Assembly (NCBI RefSeq): GCF_022267515.1
Contig: NZ_JAKFGB010000020.1
Location: 1-64,000 of the forward strand
Reading direction: 5' to 3'
Source of the DNA: Rubinisphaera margarita
GTDB taxonomy: Bacteria; Planctomycetota; Planctomycetia; Planctomycetales; Planctomycetaceae
DNA length: 64,000 nucleotides
Positions 42,383-51,704 of the stretch are shown here, one piece after another (position 1 is the stretch's first letter; each line of letters begins with the position of its first letter). The notes under the pieces were generated by a model that was given only the letters and a program-made list of their open reading frames with translations, ran no database searches and was not told the DNA's origin. The translations under genes were made by a program, and so were the position numbers.

Positions 42383-43708
42383 ATGAAACGCTTGATTGCT
42401 GGGGTTGCTGTCATGGTGATGGCGATGTCGGCTGGGGTCGCCAACGCTAATGGCCTTTGTGGGGCATGCAATTACAGCTGCTGTCCGCCGGCCGCCTGTC
42501 AGCCGTCCTGCTGTTACACCACCTGTAAGGTTGAACGTCAGACCTGTTACCGTACGGTCTACGAAACTGTCTGCGAACCGCAGCAGTACACCGCCTGCCG
42601 AACCGTGTACGACACGGTTTACGAAGACGTCCCGCAGACCTGCTACCGAGTTGAATACGAGCAGGCTTGTCGGACCGAAAGCTACACCGTGCAGCGGCCG
42701 GTCTTTGAGACCAGCTTCCGCGAGCACACATACACCGTACAGCGTCCGGTGTATGAAACTTCTCAGCGCGAATGTCACTATCAGGTTCAGCGTCCAGTCT
42801 GGGAAACGCATCAGCGCCAGGTCCAGCGGGTCGTCTGCCGTCCTGTCACCGAGACGATCAATCGTCAGGTGTGCCGCACGGTCTACCGCAATGTGACAGA
42901 AACCGTGAACCAGACTCGCTGCTACACCGTAATGCGACCGGTGACGACTTATCACACCGTTCGCCGCGACTGTGGTCAGTGGACCTGTCAGCCGGTTCAC
43001 ATTCCGGGACCGCGGGTTCCCCGCGTCGTCTGCGATCCTTGCGGCATGCCTCGCGTCTGCATGGTTCAGTGCCCGGGTTACACCGTTCAGCGTCGCGTTT
43101 GGTGCCCGAACGTTGTCGAGCAGCAGGTTCCCTGCACTCGCTACGTGCCTCAGGTCGTTCAGCAGAACTGCCCGGTGCAGGTTTGCCGCGTCGTTCCTGA
43201 GCAGGTCGTCGAGAACTGTCCGGTTCAAGTGACTCGCGTCGAACGTGACGTCGTGACCGAAAACGTGCCAGTTCGCGTCTGTCGCTGGGTGACCGAAACC
43301 AAGACACAGATGGTGCCTCTCCAGACCTGTCGTATGGTCACTGAGCAGAAAGTTTGCCGCGTGCCTGTTCGGACCTGTCGTATGGTCTCTGAAGAACGCA
43401 CCCGTCAGATTCCTTACTGTGTCGCCAAGCAGGTGCCGTACACCGTGAACCACCGGGTCGCCAAGTGCGTGCCACGTCAGGAGAACTACACCGTCACCCG
43501 CATGGTCGCTAAGACGGTTCCTCGTCAGGTCGCCTACGAAGTCTGCCGTCTCGTTCCGGTCACTGTTTGCAACGACAACCCCTGCAACACCGGTTGCAGC
43601 GACTGTCAGAACAACGGAACCTACGAGTCGAATTATCTGACTCCGGGAACGATCTATGAGAACAACATCCAGCCGACTCCCGATGAGATCGGTGGCGATG
43701 AAGTTTAA
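42383..43708 (+). CDS. Cysteine-rich YTV-repeat cell-wall protein
   Basis: 441 residues with a signal peptide ('MKRLIAGVAVMVMAMSAGVANA'). The mature part is built from degenerate units of about 15-25 residues such as 'YTVQRPVxET' and 'CRTVYDTVYEDVPQ', containing six YTV triplets and about 39 cysteines (close to 9%). YTV-domain proteins have been tied to the proteinaceous cell wall of Rhodopirellula baltica, so disulfide-linked envelope structure is the likely role. The C-terminal 50 residues (after 'NPCNTGCSDCQN') are acidic and lack repeats. A strong ribosome binding site, own promoter and a strong terminator suggest a highly expressed single-gene unit. Confidence 0.9.
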   Translation: MKRLIAGVAVMVMAMSAGVANANGLCGACNYSCCPPAACQPSCCYTTCKVERQTCYRTVYETVCEPQQYTACRTVYDTVYEDVPQTCYRVEYEQACRTESYTVQRPVFETSFREHTYTVQRPVYETSQRECHYQVQRPVWETHQRQVQRVVCRPVTETINRQVCRTVYRNVTETVNQTRCYTVMRPVTTYHTVRRDCGQWTCQPVHIPGPRVPRVVCDPCGMPRVCMVQCPGYTVQRRVWCPNVVEQQVPCTRYVPQVVQQNCPVQVCRVVPEQVVENCPVQVTRVERDVVTENVPVRVCRWVTETKTQMVPLQTCRMVTEQKVCRVPVRTCRMVSEERTRQIPYCVAKQVPYTVNHRVAKCVPRQENYTVTRMVAKTVPRQVAYEVCRLVPVTVCNDNPCNTGCSDCQNNGTYESNYLTPGTIYENNIQPTPDEIGGDEV

Positions 43709-44032
43709 CTGAGTGGAGCCTACGGCTCCGTTCGGTGACTGAAAATTCAAGCAGACGTCCTTTCTGAAGGGCGTCTGCTTTTTCAGTTTTACGTACGGAT
43801 ATCACGGTCCACTCAGGAAAAACTCGACCCGCAGCTGAAATCCGGGTAGACTTATTGACAGTCGTGACGATCGGAACACGCGGAACCTTGTCCCAATTCC
43901 TGGTACATTCGTGGTCAGAACGGGCCGCGTTCACTCTCGGGAAACCTGCCTGCGATCAGAACGAGAAGGAAGTGCAACTCTGCCAAAATTGTCGAGAGAT
44001 CGAACGCTCCTGGACGGACAGAATCGGCTGAC
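43709..44032. other. Intergenic region between YTV gene and histidine kinase
   Basis: Holds the YTV terminator, then about 245 bases without a recognisable gene. An exact TTGACA lies at 43855 but has no -10 at a usable distance. Confidence 0.5.
43749..43785 (+). terminator. Rho-independent terminator of the YTV gene
   Basis: AAGCAGACG pairs with CGTCTGCTT (43749-43757 with 43772-43780), with three further pairs inside the loop, and the stem runs straight into TTTTT (43779-43783). It starts 40 bases after the stop codon. Confidence 0.88.
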
Positions 44033-46435
44033 ATGGACAACCGAGTAGACAGCGCCACCGATATGTCGGGAAGAGCTCCATCTCGGAGCTCCGGTTCAGG
44101 AACCTGGCTGCCCGCCGAAATTCCGGGGATGTCTGTCCTCTCGCTCCTCGAGAATATCCTCAGCAATACCTCCCTCGTCCTCTGGGTCGTCGATGCGAAT
44201 GGGACTTTCCTGCTGTCCCGCGGAGCCGGCCTCCAGGATATCGGGCTGGCAGACGACGAAGTTGTCGGGCAGTGTCTGTTCGATATGTACGCGAACTATC
44301 CAGACGTCTGCGACCAGATGCGGCGGGCGCTTCGAGGCGAGACTTCTCACGAATTCACGGATGTGGAAGGGGCGTGCTTCGAGAACTGGTTTTGCCCTCT
44401 GGTCAACGACGACGGCGAAACGCTGGGGATGGTCGGGATCTCGAATTCGATCACGGAACTCTCCCAGACACGGGAACGGCTCAAAGAGAATCGGTTCCGT
44501 TTCGAAGCGATGTTCAACCAGGGACCGGCGATGATGGCTCTCGTCGCCAACGAGAGTGGGAAGATCATCGAGGTCAACGACGCGTTCACGAGAGTCACCG
44601 GCATTTCACAGTCCGATGCGGCAGGCCGGCAGTTCCAGGAACTGGATCTCTTCAGTTCGACCGGAATCGAAACGCTCGCCAACCCCACGATTGAGAACGA
44701 GCCGTTCGAATTAACCACCCGCAGTGGAGAACGCCGTCTCTTCCGGCTGAGCACTCGCACCTTTCGGTATCAGGGCGTGCTGTCATGTCTGGTCATCGGG
44801 CAGGATGTCACGAAAGAAGAACTGGCCCGGGCCGCTTTGATGGAAAGCGAGTTCCGATTCGAGAGCCTGGCCATGCAGGCCCCAGTCGGAATTTTTCAGT
44901 GTGATCGCGACGGCAGGATCTTTTTCGCCAATCCTCATTTCTGGTCCTGTTTCGACATCGAAGCGCTGCGGGAGCAGTATCCGACGCTCGAGACCGGATC
45001 GATCAATCCCGAACTCGACGTCTGCTGGTACCAGCTGTTTCAGGACGAATACCAGACTCTGCAAACCGTCTGGCAACGGAGGATTACTCAAAAGACTCCA
45101 TTCCGCATGCGATTGAGTCCGCTGGTTCCCGCGCGAGATGTTGAGACGGTGTCGCTGCATCTGCAGGAGTCGGAGTCAGGTCGGTTTCTCGGGACATTAA
45201 TCGACATGACCGGAGTGGCTCGCGCGGAAAGCGTGTCTGCTCTCCGGCAACGAGAGCTGGAAAAAGCGGTCCGTTCACGCACGGCTGAACTCGATCACCT
45301 GAACCGCAAGCTCACTACGGAAGCAGAGTCCAGAAAACAGGCCGCTGAAGAACTTCAGCTCTCGCAGGGACATCTGCAGGCTGTGCTCGAAAACGCTGTC
45401 GATCTGATTTGCCACGTCGATAAGGAAGGGCGGATCAAGTACGTCAACCGCGTCGTGACCCCCGGCGTCCGTCGGGAAGATGTAATTGATTCGAAGGTTT
45501 TCAGCTGGATGAAGCCCGAGTACCTCGAGCCGTCCCGCGAGGCGCTGCGGGCGGTGATCGAGCAGGAAAAGCAGATCGAACTCGAGATGCAGATTGACAT
45601 TGGCGAAGAAGATCGCTGCATCAATTCCCGATGGGGCCCGGTCTACAGCGGTGGAGAGGTCGTCGGAGCCACGATTGTCGGAACGGATGTCACCGAGATC
45701 CGCCGCTTGGAAGCGGTCGCGAAGCAGAGGCAGGCGGAACTCGCCCACCTTTCGCGGCTCAGCTTGATGGGCGAAATGTCGGCCCGACTGTCGCACGAAC
45801 TCAAGCAGCCGTTGATGTCGATCGGAGGCTTCGCCCGAGGTTGTCTCTATCGGGTCCGTTCCGGGGAAATGCAGCAGGCGGAACTCGAGACGATGCTGGA
45901 ACAGATTGCCGATCTCTCCCTGCAGGCTCGGAAAATCGTCCAGCAGACGCGAGACTTCGTCGCCAATCGACCCTTCCTGAAACAACGGTCTGATCTCCAT
46001 GAGATCGTCAATCGTTCCCTGGAACTGGTTCGTGCGGAACTGTCGAACGTCCCGGTGGCGGCCCAGCTCTCCATTCCGGAAGACATCCCCAAAGTCAACG
46101 TCGATCCGACACAGATCCAGCAGGTCTTCGTCAACCTGCTGCTCAACGCCATCGACGCCATTCGCACGAGCCGCAAGGCGGTGAGTCATGCCATTTCGGT
46201 TTCGGCCAGTCTCAAGCGGGATGGGTACGTCACCGTGAGAATTGAAGACACAGGGGATGGCATTCAGGGAATCGAGAACGATCGACTGTTCGCCGCCTTC
46301 CAGTCGACCAAGGAGAACGGTTTAGGGATGGGCCTGGCGATCTGCCGGGGAATTCTGGAGAATCACCTTGGCGAACTGCGGCTCGTGTCCACTTCCGCTG
46401 AAGGGACGATCTTCGAAGCCGATCTGCCTCTTTAA
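44033..46435 (+). CDS. Multi-PAS sensor histidine kinase
   Basis: 800 residues, with no signal peptide or membrane helix, so probably cytoplasmic. About four PAS-type modules occupy the first 550 residues ('NTSLVLWVVDANGTFLLSRG', 'GPAMMALVANESGKIIEVND', 'APVGIFQCDRDGRIFFANP', 'AVDLICHVDKEGRIKYVN'), with a helical linker near 405-450. The transmitter has H-box 'LSHELKQPLMSIGGFARG' (His588), N-box 'NLLLNAIDAI' (about 701), 'DTGDGI' and 'GLGMGLAICR'. This is the FixL/NtrB-like HisKA class. I see no haem-binding His that would support oxygen sensing, and no response regulator lies nearby, so it is an orphan kinase. The HIT gene follows by 32 bases, possibly co-transcribed. Confidence 0.92.
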   Translation: MDNRVDSATDMSGRAPSRSSGSGTWLPAEIPGMSVLSLLENILSNTSLVLWVVDANGTFLLSRGAGLQDIGLADDEVVGQCLFDMYANYPDVCDQMRRALRGETSHEFTDVEGACFENWFCPLVNDDGETLGMVGISNSITELSQTRERLKENRFRFEAMFNQGPAMMALVANESGKIIEVNDAFTRVTGISQSDAAGRQFQELDLFSSTGIETLANPTIENEPFELTTRSGERRLFRLSTRTFRYQGVLSCLVIGQDVTKEELARAALMESEFRFESLAMQAPVGIFQCDRDGRIFFANPHFWSCFDIEALREQYPTLETGSINPELDVCWYQLFQDEYQTLQTVWQRRITQKTPFRMRLSPLVPARDVETVSLHLQESESGRFLGTLIDMTGVARAESVSALRQRELEKAVRSRTAELDHLNRKLTTEAESRKQAAEELQLSQGHLQAVLENAVDLICHVDKEGRIKYVNRVVTPGVRREDVIDSKVFSWMKPEYLEPSREALRAVIEQEKQIELEMQIDIGEEDRCINSRWGPVYSGGEVVGATIVGTDVTEIRRLEAVAKQRQAELAHLSRLSLMGEMSARLSHELKQPLMSIGGFARGCLYRVRSGEMQQAELETMLEQIADLSLQARKIVQQTRDFVANRPFLKQRSDLHEIVNRSLELVRAELSNVPVAAQLSIPEDIPKVNVDPTQIQQVFVNLLLNAIDAIRTSRKAVSHAISVSASLKRDGYVTVRIEDTGDGIQGIENDRLFAAFQSTKENGLGMGLAICRGILENHLGELRLVSTSAEGTIFEADLPL

Positions 46436-46467
46436 TCACGCTGTTTCCCTGAAGAAAGGCCGTACCT

Positions 46468-46815
46468 GTGGCTGAGGAAAAGACGATTTTCGCCCGGATT
46501 ATCGACGGAGAAATCCCTGCCGACATCGTTCATTCCGACGATCTCTGCATCGCCTTCCGCGATATCAAACCTCAGGCTCCGGTGCACATTCTGGTCATTC
46601 CCCGGAAGCCGATCGCCTCGTTGTTTGATGCGACCGCGGAGGATCGCATGCTGCTCGGACATTTGATGCTCGTCGTCCGCGACCTTGCTCTGCAGGAAGG
46701 TCTGGAAGAAGGGTTTCGTACCGTGCTGAATACGGGAGCAGGGGGCGGTCAGGAAGTCTTTCATCTGCACTTCCATCTGCTCGGCAAGCGGAAGCTGAAC
46801 TGGCCGCCGGGCTGA
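46468..46815 (+). CDS. HIT-family nucleotide hydrolase (HinT-like)
   Basis: 115 residues from a GTG at 46468 preceded by AAAGG. 'TIFARIIDGEIPADIVHSDD' and 'AFRDIKPQAPVHILVIPRKPI' are the HinT N-terminal signature, and 'GGGQEVFHLHFHLLG' carries the H-x-H-x-H catalytic triad. HinT enzymes hydrolyse purine nucleoside phosphoramidates such as adenosine 5'-monophosphoramidate. Length is normal. It ends with the aromatic 'NWPPG' tail typical of the group. Confidence 0.93.
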   Translation: MAEEKTIFARIIDGEIPADIVHSDDLCIAFRDIKPQAPVHILVIPRKPIASLFDATAEDRMLLGHLMLVVRDLALQEGLEEGFRTVLNTGAGGGQEVFHLHFHLLGKRKLNWPPG

Positions 46816-46833
46816 GTCTCGTTTTGCAAGATT

Positions 46834-49020
46834 CTACTCGATGGGCGCGGCGAACAGGTCGCGGGGAAGCTCCGCGGCCCGTGGCGCGTTCGGCAACGGC
46901 GTAAGCATGGGAGCGGTTGCCTGTGATTTGTCTTCCGCTTCCTCGTCTGGTTCCGGCAGAGGAATTGGAGCCGGCGTCTGCTCGAAGTAATCTCCCGGTA
47001 GTTCATGATGAACCGGCTGAGGAGCCGGGATCGCCATCGGTTCACTCACGATGACCCGTGAATTCGGATCGGATGTCGTGCCGTGACTGATAATGTTCGG
47101 CTCGTTAATCCAGCGAGGCAACTCTTCCCGCGGAGACTTCCGGCGTTCCATGCGAGCGGCGAATTCGTAGGCGTCGTCGGTCCACGGACCCTCGGAAACA
47201 TGCACGGAACAGTATTCGAGATAGGTTCCTTTCTCGAAGTGCACGTTCCGAACGGCGACGTTGTATTCCAGCACCGCCAGATAGTACGCACTCTTTGCGG
47301 CTGAGTAACGTCGCTGTGCTTCCAGGAGAACATTGACCGGAGCCTGATCGGCTTCGTAGGCGGCCATCAGCGCGTTGACCTGGTCGGCCGCGGCTTTGAG
47401 GCGGTTGCGAACGGTCTGCAGAACTTCCCAGGCCCGAATCGTTTCGGTCATGGCATTGCTCAGGTCGTGGACGATCAGTCGCTCCTGTTCCTGCAGCAGT
47501 TTGCGGGACCGGGCCACATGAAACTCGGCATTGCGAACGCCAGCATGAGCGCGGCGATTTCCGATCGGAATATCGAGCTCGACCCCAAGTTCCCACTCCT
47601 GGAATCGACCCGTGGCCAAATCGCCCCAGGCGTTGTCGAACTGAGGAGCTCCGCCGTCGCTAGGGTTTGTCAAGGTTTCGCCGAAACCCCGCCAGCGATA
47701 CAAGCCGACGGCATCGAGTTCCGGCAGCAGCAGCTTCTTGGCCGCGACCAGTTCGAGTTCCTTCTGCTTGACGACCCACTTCTGGCGTCGCAATTCAGGC
47801 CGCTGTTCCACCGATTCCAGCAGGCTGCTGTCCCAGTCGAAGCAGACCGGAGCGGCCAGCGGTTCATCGCTTGGTCGCAGCAGGCAACAGTCGTTGATTG
47901 GCAGGCCAATCATGTAGCGCAGTCGCCGTTCTGCTCGAAGCACGCCGCCCTTGCCTTTGAATGTTCCACCCGCCGCGCCGTTAAAGGCCTGCGTGCCGTC
48001 CTCGGGTTTACCGTTCAAGGCGTTCTGAACGTCTTCCTCGAAGCGATAATACTGCTCGCGAGCCTGAGCTTCCTTGTCGGCTTCTCCGCCAGCACGGCCG
48101 AGTTGTTTGAGCGTATCAATGCGACGCCACAGTTCGAGAGCTGAATCCCGGGCGGCGATCTTGGCATCGAGATCGCGGTAAGCGAAGTAGAGATCCCAGT
48201 AAGCGTTCTCGACATCAGTCAGGAAGTCCCGAACTGAGATCTCGAACTCGCTTTGCGAGATGTCGGTGTTCGTGCGGGCGACGAGGACCCCGTTGTACAA
48301 GCCGGGAGTCTGACTGTTTCCGACTGTCTGCCAGTAGTCGATGCCGTAGCCCTGAAGCAGCGGCTGGCGAACTTCTGTTTCCAGCAACGACGTCCAGGCC
48401 CCCGGAAAGCGGTTACCGGGAGCGTTGTTCTTGTCGTAATCGGTGATGTTTCTCAGATAATATTCAGTACCGACAGCACTCTGCTTGGCCAGCTGAGCCT
48501 GAAACACGGTCGCTTCCTGTTGCAGCAGCCGGGTGCCGCCGCCGAAGAACTGGTTATTCAGGGCCCGGTCGTTGTTCTGATGGAAGACACTCGCTCCGAA
48601 CGAGGTATCGAACGCGCTGAGTGCAGCCTGAACGCCGAAGCGGGGATCGGTTTCGCGAATTGCCGGGTCGAACGACGTCGTCACGGCTTCCGGGGCTCGA
48701 AGAACGGTCCCTCCGAGATTCCGCATGACTTTGGAGTGTTCCAGAGCCAGATGCACCGCGTCCTGCAAAGCGAGATCCCGATAGTTCACCGAGTTCAGAT
48801 CCGTGATGAGACTGACCGGGCAGGTGTTGAGTAACGCATCGCCGGGGACAGGCTGCTCGAGTTCCGGGTATTCGATCTGACTGGCGCGAGCGATGTAATG
48901 CTCGTGCGAATCGGCCGTAACACTGGCCGAATGCGTTTTCGAAGACTGACAGCCCGTCAGTGGAGCCAAAGCAATCGCCAGCACAGTGCAGCTTGCCCAG
49001 AAGGCGCAGCGGGGGCCCAT
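46834..49020 (-). CDS. TolC-family outer membrane lipoprotein
   Basis: From an ATG at 49018-49020 the product has 728 residues and a lipoprotein signal ending 'ALAPLTGCQS' with the lipid-accepting Cys. A frame extends upstream to 49128, but its added residues would bury the signal. The body is an outer membrane efflux protein: 'DAVHLALEHSKVMRN', 'DVENAYWDLYFAYRDL', 'RYMIGLP', 'LDIPIGNRRAHAGVRNAEF', and long coiled-coil helices near the second repeat. The last 110 residues are Pro-rich and low in complexity, unusual for TolC. It would form the outer-membrane duct of a type I secretion or efflux system. The divergent neighbour encodes an HlyD-type adaptor, which supports that. Confidence 0.9.
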   Translation of the reverse strand: MGPRCAFWASCTVLAIALAPLTGCQSSKTHSASVTADSHEHYIARASQIEYPELEQPVPGDALLNTCPVSLITDLNSVNYRDLALQDAVHLALEHSKVMRNLGGTVLRAPEAVTTSFDPAIRETDPRFGVQAALSAFDTSFGASVFHQNNDRALNNQFFGGGTRLLQQEATVFQAQLAKQSAVGTEYYLRNITDYDKNNAPGNRFPGAWTSLLETEVRQPLLQGYGIDYWQTVGNSQTPGLYNGVLVARTNTDISQSEFEISVRDFLTDVENAYWDLYFAYRDLDAKIAARDSALELWRRIDTLKQLGRAGGEADKEAQAREQYYRFEEDVQNALNGKPEDGTQAFNGAAGGTFKGKGGVLRAERRLRYMIGLPINDCCLLRPSDEPLAAPVCFDWDSSLLESVEQRPELRRQKWVVKQKELELVAAKKLLLPELDAVGLYRWRGFGETLTNPSDGGAPQFDNAWGDLATGRFQEWELGVELDIPIGNRRAHAGVRNAEFHVARSRKLLQEQERLIVHDLSNAMTETIRAWEVLQTVRNRLKAAADQVNALMAAYEADQAPVNVLLEAQRRYSAAKSAYYLAVLEYNVAVRNVHFEKGTYLEYCSVHVSEGPWTDDAYEFAARMERRKSPREELPRWINEPNIISHGTTSDPNSRVIVSEPMAIPAPQPVHHELPGDYFEQTPAPIPLPEPDEEAEDKSQATAPMLTPLPNAPRAAELPRDLFAAPIE

Positions 49021-49421
49021 CCCGATTCTGGTCGAGATCGAGCGCGGTGGCCGATGTTGGCTGGAAATGAAGATCAAACTGGCGCCCCGTCCCTGGGCTT
49101 GCGGAAAACTGGTTTCGCATCCATGCATACCGTATCGCCCCGATGCGACAGCGCAGAATCGGAGCGGTCTTTTCCCTTATCGATCTATCGGTTGTCCCGA
49201 CGCGACTCGTGACAGTTTCCGAACGCTTCACGGCCGTACGATCAGAAAGACAGGAGTAGTCCGCCTCGCTTCTCCAGCTTGCCGCAATCCCCTGGCTCCA
49301 GAGGAATCGTTCGCCCCCTCGTGAAAAATCACCCCGGGTCTGGTAGAAGAGAGGACAATTCGGACAATGCTCCTGTGAGACCATCCCAGGACAGCACCCT
49401 CTGACGAGCTCTCTTCCTCTA
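49021..49421. other. Divergent intergenic region, 401 bases
   Basis: Between the TolC lipoprotein and GAF-HlyD genes, so it should carry both promoters. No RNA gene or strong repeat seen. Part of it (to 49128) is an upstream open extension of the TolC gene. Confidence 0.45.
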
Positions 49422-51206
49422 ATGAGTTCCTCGCCTGACATTTCGCAGGAAGTTCGTGAACTTCTCGGTTCCTCAATAGCCTGGCTGTTCTGGAGCAGAG
49501 AGGCTTCTTCGCGATTTGTCCTCAGGGCCGCACACGGGTTCGGAAATCAGAACATTGAGACGCTGCAGCGGGAATGGACTGGCCACGCGGACCTGCTGGA
49601 ACAGTGTCTGGAAGCAGGGAAACCGCTTCGGGCGGAAGCGCGAACGTCATCTGCGGACACCACGGCCTCTGCGGTGGAACTGATCGCGATTCCCCTTTCG
49701 ACAGAAAATCAGACGGGGGTGCTCGAACTCTGCTTCACTTCAGCAGAAGGTGCCGCGCAGTTTCTGCAGTCAGAACAGCTCAACGCGATCAACGCATCCG
49801 GTCCGCGATGGTTGCGGCAGATCTCAGCCGGTTCGAGTCCAACTTCTCAGCCAGAATCCCCGCTGCTGCGAGAATTGAATCGGATTCGCGAGTCGACGCC
49901 GGCCGCCGAGTGCATGCAAGCCTATCTCGACGAACTGATCGTGCTCCGTGCCGCCGACCGATGTTCTCTCGTGTCCCGTCGCGGAACAACAGCTCGAATC
50001 CTTGCCGTCAGCGGCGCTGCGTCTCCGAGCGCCCGTTCTCAGGTGATTCGCTCACTGCGCTCGCTCGCCGGGGCTTTGCCTGCTCAGCATGCCGGCGCCC
50101 CATCGCAGTTGTCGGCGGCGGATTTGACGGTCCACGGTCTCAGTGCGCAATCCGCGAGCGTGTATGTCGTGCAGTCGGGAGCTGATGTCCGGCGGCCCGA
50201 ACTGCTGCTCATCGCCGAACACTTCCAGGGGGAGTCGACCTCCGGCACCAGTGAGTTCGAACGGCAATTCCCCTTGTGGCAGCTGGTCCTGGCCGGCGCA
50301 GCCGGCCTCCGTCCTGCACGTGTTGCGGGGCGTTTCTGGAACTGGAAGAGCGGACTGGCAGCCGCAGCGGTAGTCGCAATTGGTTTCATTCCGGTTCCAT
50401 TTACAATCACCGCTTCAGGGGAACTCGTCCCAGTTGAACGACAGAACGTCTACGCTCCGGAGCAGGGATTGATCCGTGGTGAAGATCTGCAACTCCCACC
50501 CGATGGCCATGTCGCCTCGGGCGAGGTCGTTCTGCGTATCACGAGTCCCGAGCTGCAGCGACGAGTCAGCGAAGTCGAAGGCGAGATCGCGACTGTCAGC
50601 GAACAGATTCGCAGTTTGCGAAACACACGGTCTGGACTCGAACGCACGTCGAACGAAGAACGAACTGTCGACCTGGATGTCGGGATCCGCCTGGCCGAAC
50701 TCACGGCTCGACTGGCGGGATTCCAGGCCGAAAAACAATTGCTGAACTCCCGTCTTGAATCTCTTGAGGTGCGCAGTCCGATCGAAGGGGAGGTCCTGAC
50801 GTGGGACGCGTCTCGCATCCTGAAAGACCGGCCTGTGGAACGTGGTCAACTTCTGTTGACGGTCGGGGATCCCGAAGGGAGCTGGGAAGGCATCGTTCAC
50901 ATTCGGGATGTCGATCTGCAATTCGCCCGGCAGAATCTGGCCGAGGAAGGCTCCGTGCATCTCTCGGCTGCCGCCAACGCGCAACTGAAGTGGACTGGAC
51001 AGTCCGTGCAACTGGCGGGCGTCGTCGAAACCGATCCCTCCGGCAGAGCATCTGCGCCGGCCTCCATCGCAGTTTCTGACGTGGACCCGGATCAGGTCCG
51101 TCCCGGCATGCGGATCGAAGCCCGCTTTGACTGCGGAACCGCTCCGCTGTTCTTCGTGCTCTTCCGCGGTCCGATCGAGACACTTCGAAGCTATCTCTGG
51201 TGGTAA
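49422..51206 (+). CDS. GAF-like domain fused to HlyD-type periplasmic adaptor
   Basis: 594 residues. Residues 1-300 contain two GAF-like regions ('WLFWSREASSRFVLRAAHGF', 'LIAIPLSTENQTGVLELCF', then 'LDELIVLRAADRCSLVSRRG', 'ASVYVVQSGADVRRPELLLI'). A single membrane helix follows (about 311-330, 'GLAAAAVVAIGFIPVPFTI'), and then an HlyD/membrane-fusion arm: 'GELVPVERQNVYAPEQGLI', 'DGHVASGEVVLRI', a coiled-coil hairpin, and 'VRSPIEGEVLTW'. The N-terminal half would face the cytoplasm and the arm the periplasm. Membrane-fusion proteins normally lack such sensory domains. No inner-membrane pump is adjacent; the divergent TolC is the likely outer-membrane partner. The C-terminal end 'LFRGPIETLRSYLWW' is hydrophobic. 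Confidence 0.85.
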   Translation: MSSSPDISQEVRELLGSSIAWLFWSREASSRFVLRAAHGFGNQNIETLQREWTGHADLLEQCLEAGKPLRAEARTSSADTTASAVELIAIPLSTENQTGVLELCFTSAEGAAQFLQSEQLNAINASGPRWLRQISAGSSPTSQPESPLLRELNRIRESTPAAECMQAYLDELIVLRAADRCSLVSRRGTTARILAVSGAASPSARSQVIRSLRSLAGALPAQHAGAPSQLSAADLTVHGLSAQSASVYVVQSGADVRRPELLLIAEHFQGESTSGTSEFERQFPLWQLVLAGAAGLRPARVAGRFWNWKSGLAAAAVVAIGFIPVPFTITASGELVPVERQNVYAPEQGLIRGEDLQLPPDGHVASGEVVLRITSPELQRRVSEVEGEIATVSEQIRSLRNTRSGLERTSNEERTVDLDVGIRLAELTARLAGFQAEKQLLNSRLESLEVRSPIEGEVLTWDASRILKDRPVERGQLLLTVGDPEGSWEGIVHIRDVDLQFARQNLAEEGSVHLSAAANAQLKWTGQSVQLAGVVETDPSGRASAPASIAVSDVDPDQVRPGMRIEARFDCGTAPLFFVLFRGPIETLRSYLWW

Positions 51207-51704
51207 TGTTGTAAGTGTCTTGTCGGCAGTGCGTTACGGCGATGTTGCTGTGGCTCTCGTGTCGGGGTTCGTAAGATGTGCACGAGCTGCGATGTGGTCA
51301 CCTGGAGCCTGGACCACTAGATCTAGCGTGGGGAAATTAATCTTGCACAAAATCATCAAAACGCTTTACAGCCCGTTGGGGCGACGATAAAACTGCGACA
51401 CCTTCATCGAAATGATCTTGACGAGCCCGTAAGGATGCGGGGGGCGATGAAGGCGAACGAATGTCGTTCAATCGGCGCACGCTGTCAGGGAAGATAAGCA
51501 TGCCGGGGTTGCTTCCAGCAGACCGATCGCTTTCGGCTGTTGCAAACACGCTTCCGTTTGCTCATTGCACTGTCCGCGCGTCTATTGCGGCATTCTCCAG
51601 TTCTGCGAACCTTGAACTGATCGACCCGTGCAACGTATGACAGGGACGTTGCGGGAAAACTCGACAGGGCAGGGTGTGGAAACCAGCCTACGGAAGGATC
51701 CAAC
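51207..51704. other. Intergenic region, 498 bases
   Basis: No gene recognised. An AT-rich stretch (51325-51375) contains TTGCAC followed by TTTACA after 16 bases, too weak to call as a promoter. The ribosome binding site for the next gene (GAAGGATCC near 51693) is at its right end. Confidence 0.45.

Noticed and set aside
42356..43750. A 464-codon minus-strand frame covering the YTV gene
   Set aside because: It is the complement of the repeats in the YTV protein, which has a signal peptide, ribosome binding site and terminator on the plus strand.
43855..43860. Exact TTGACA before the histidine kinase gene
   Set aside because: The bases 16-18 further on (around ACGCGG) do not resemble a -10 element.
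51325..51375. TTGCAC/TTTACA as a promoter for the amidotransferase-like gene
   Set aside because: Both hexamers match consensus poorly and it lies over 330 bases from the start codon.
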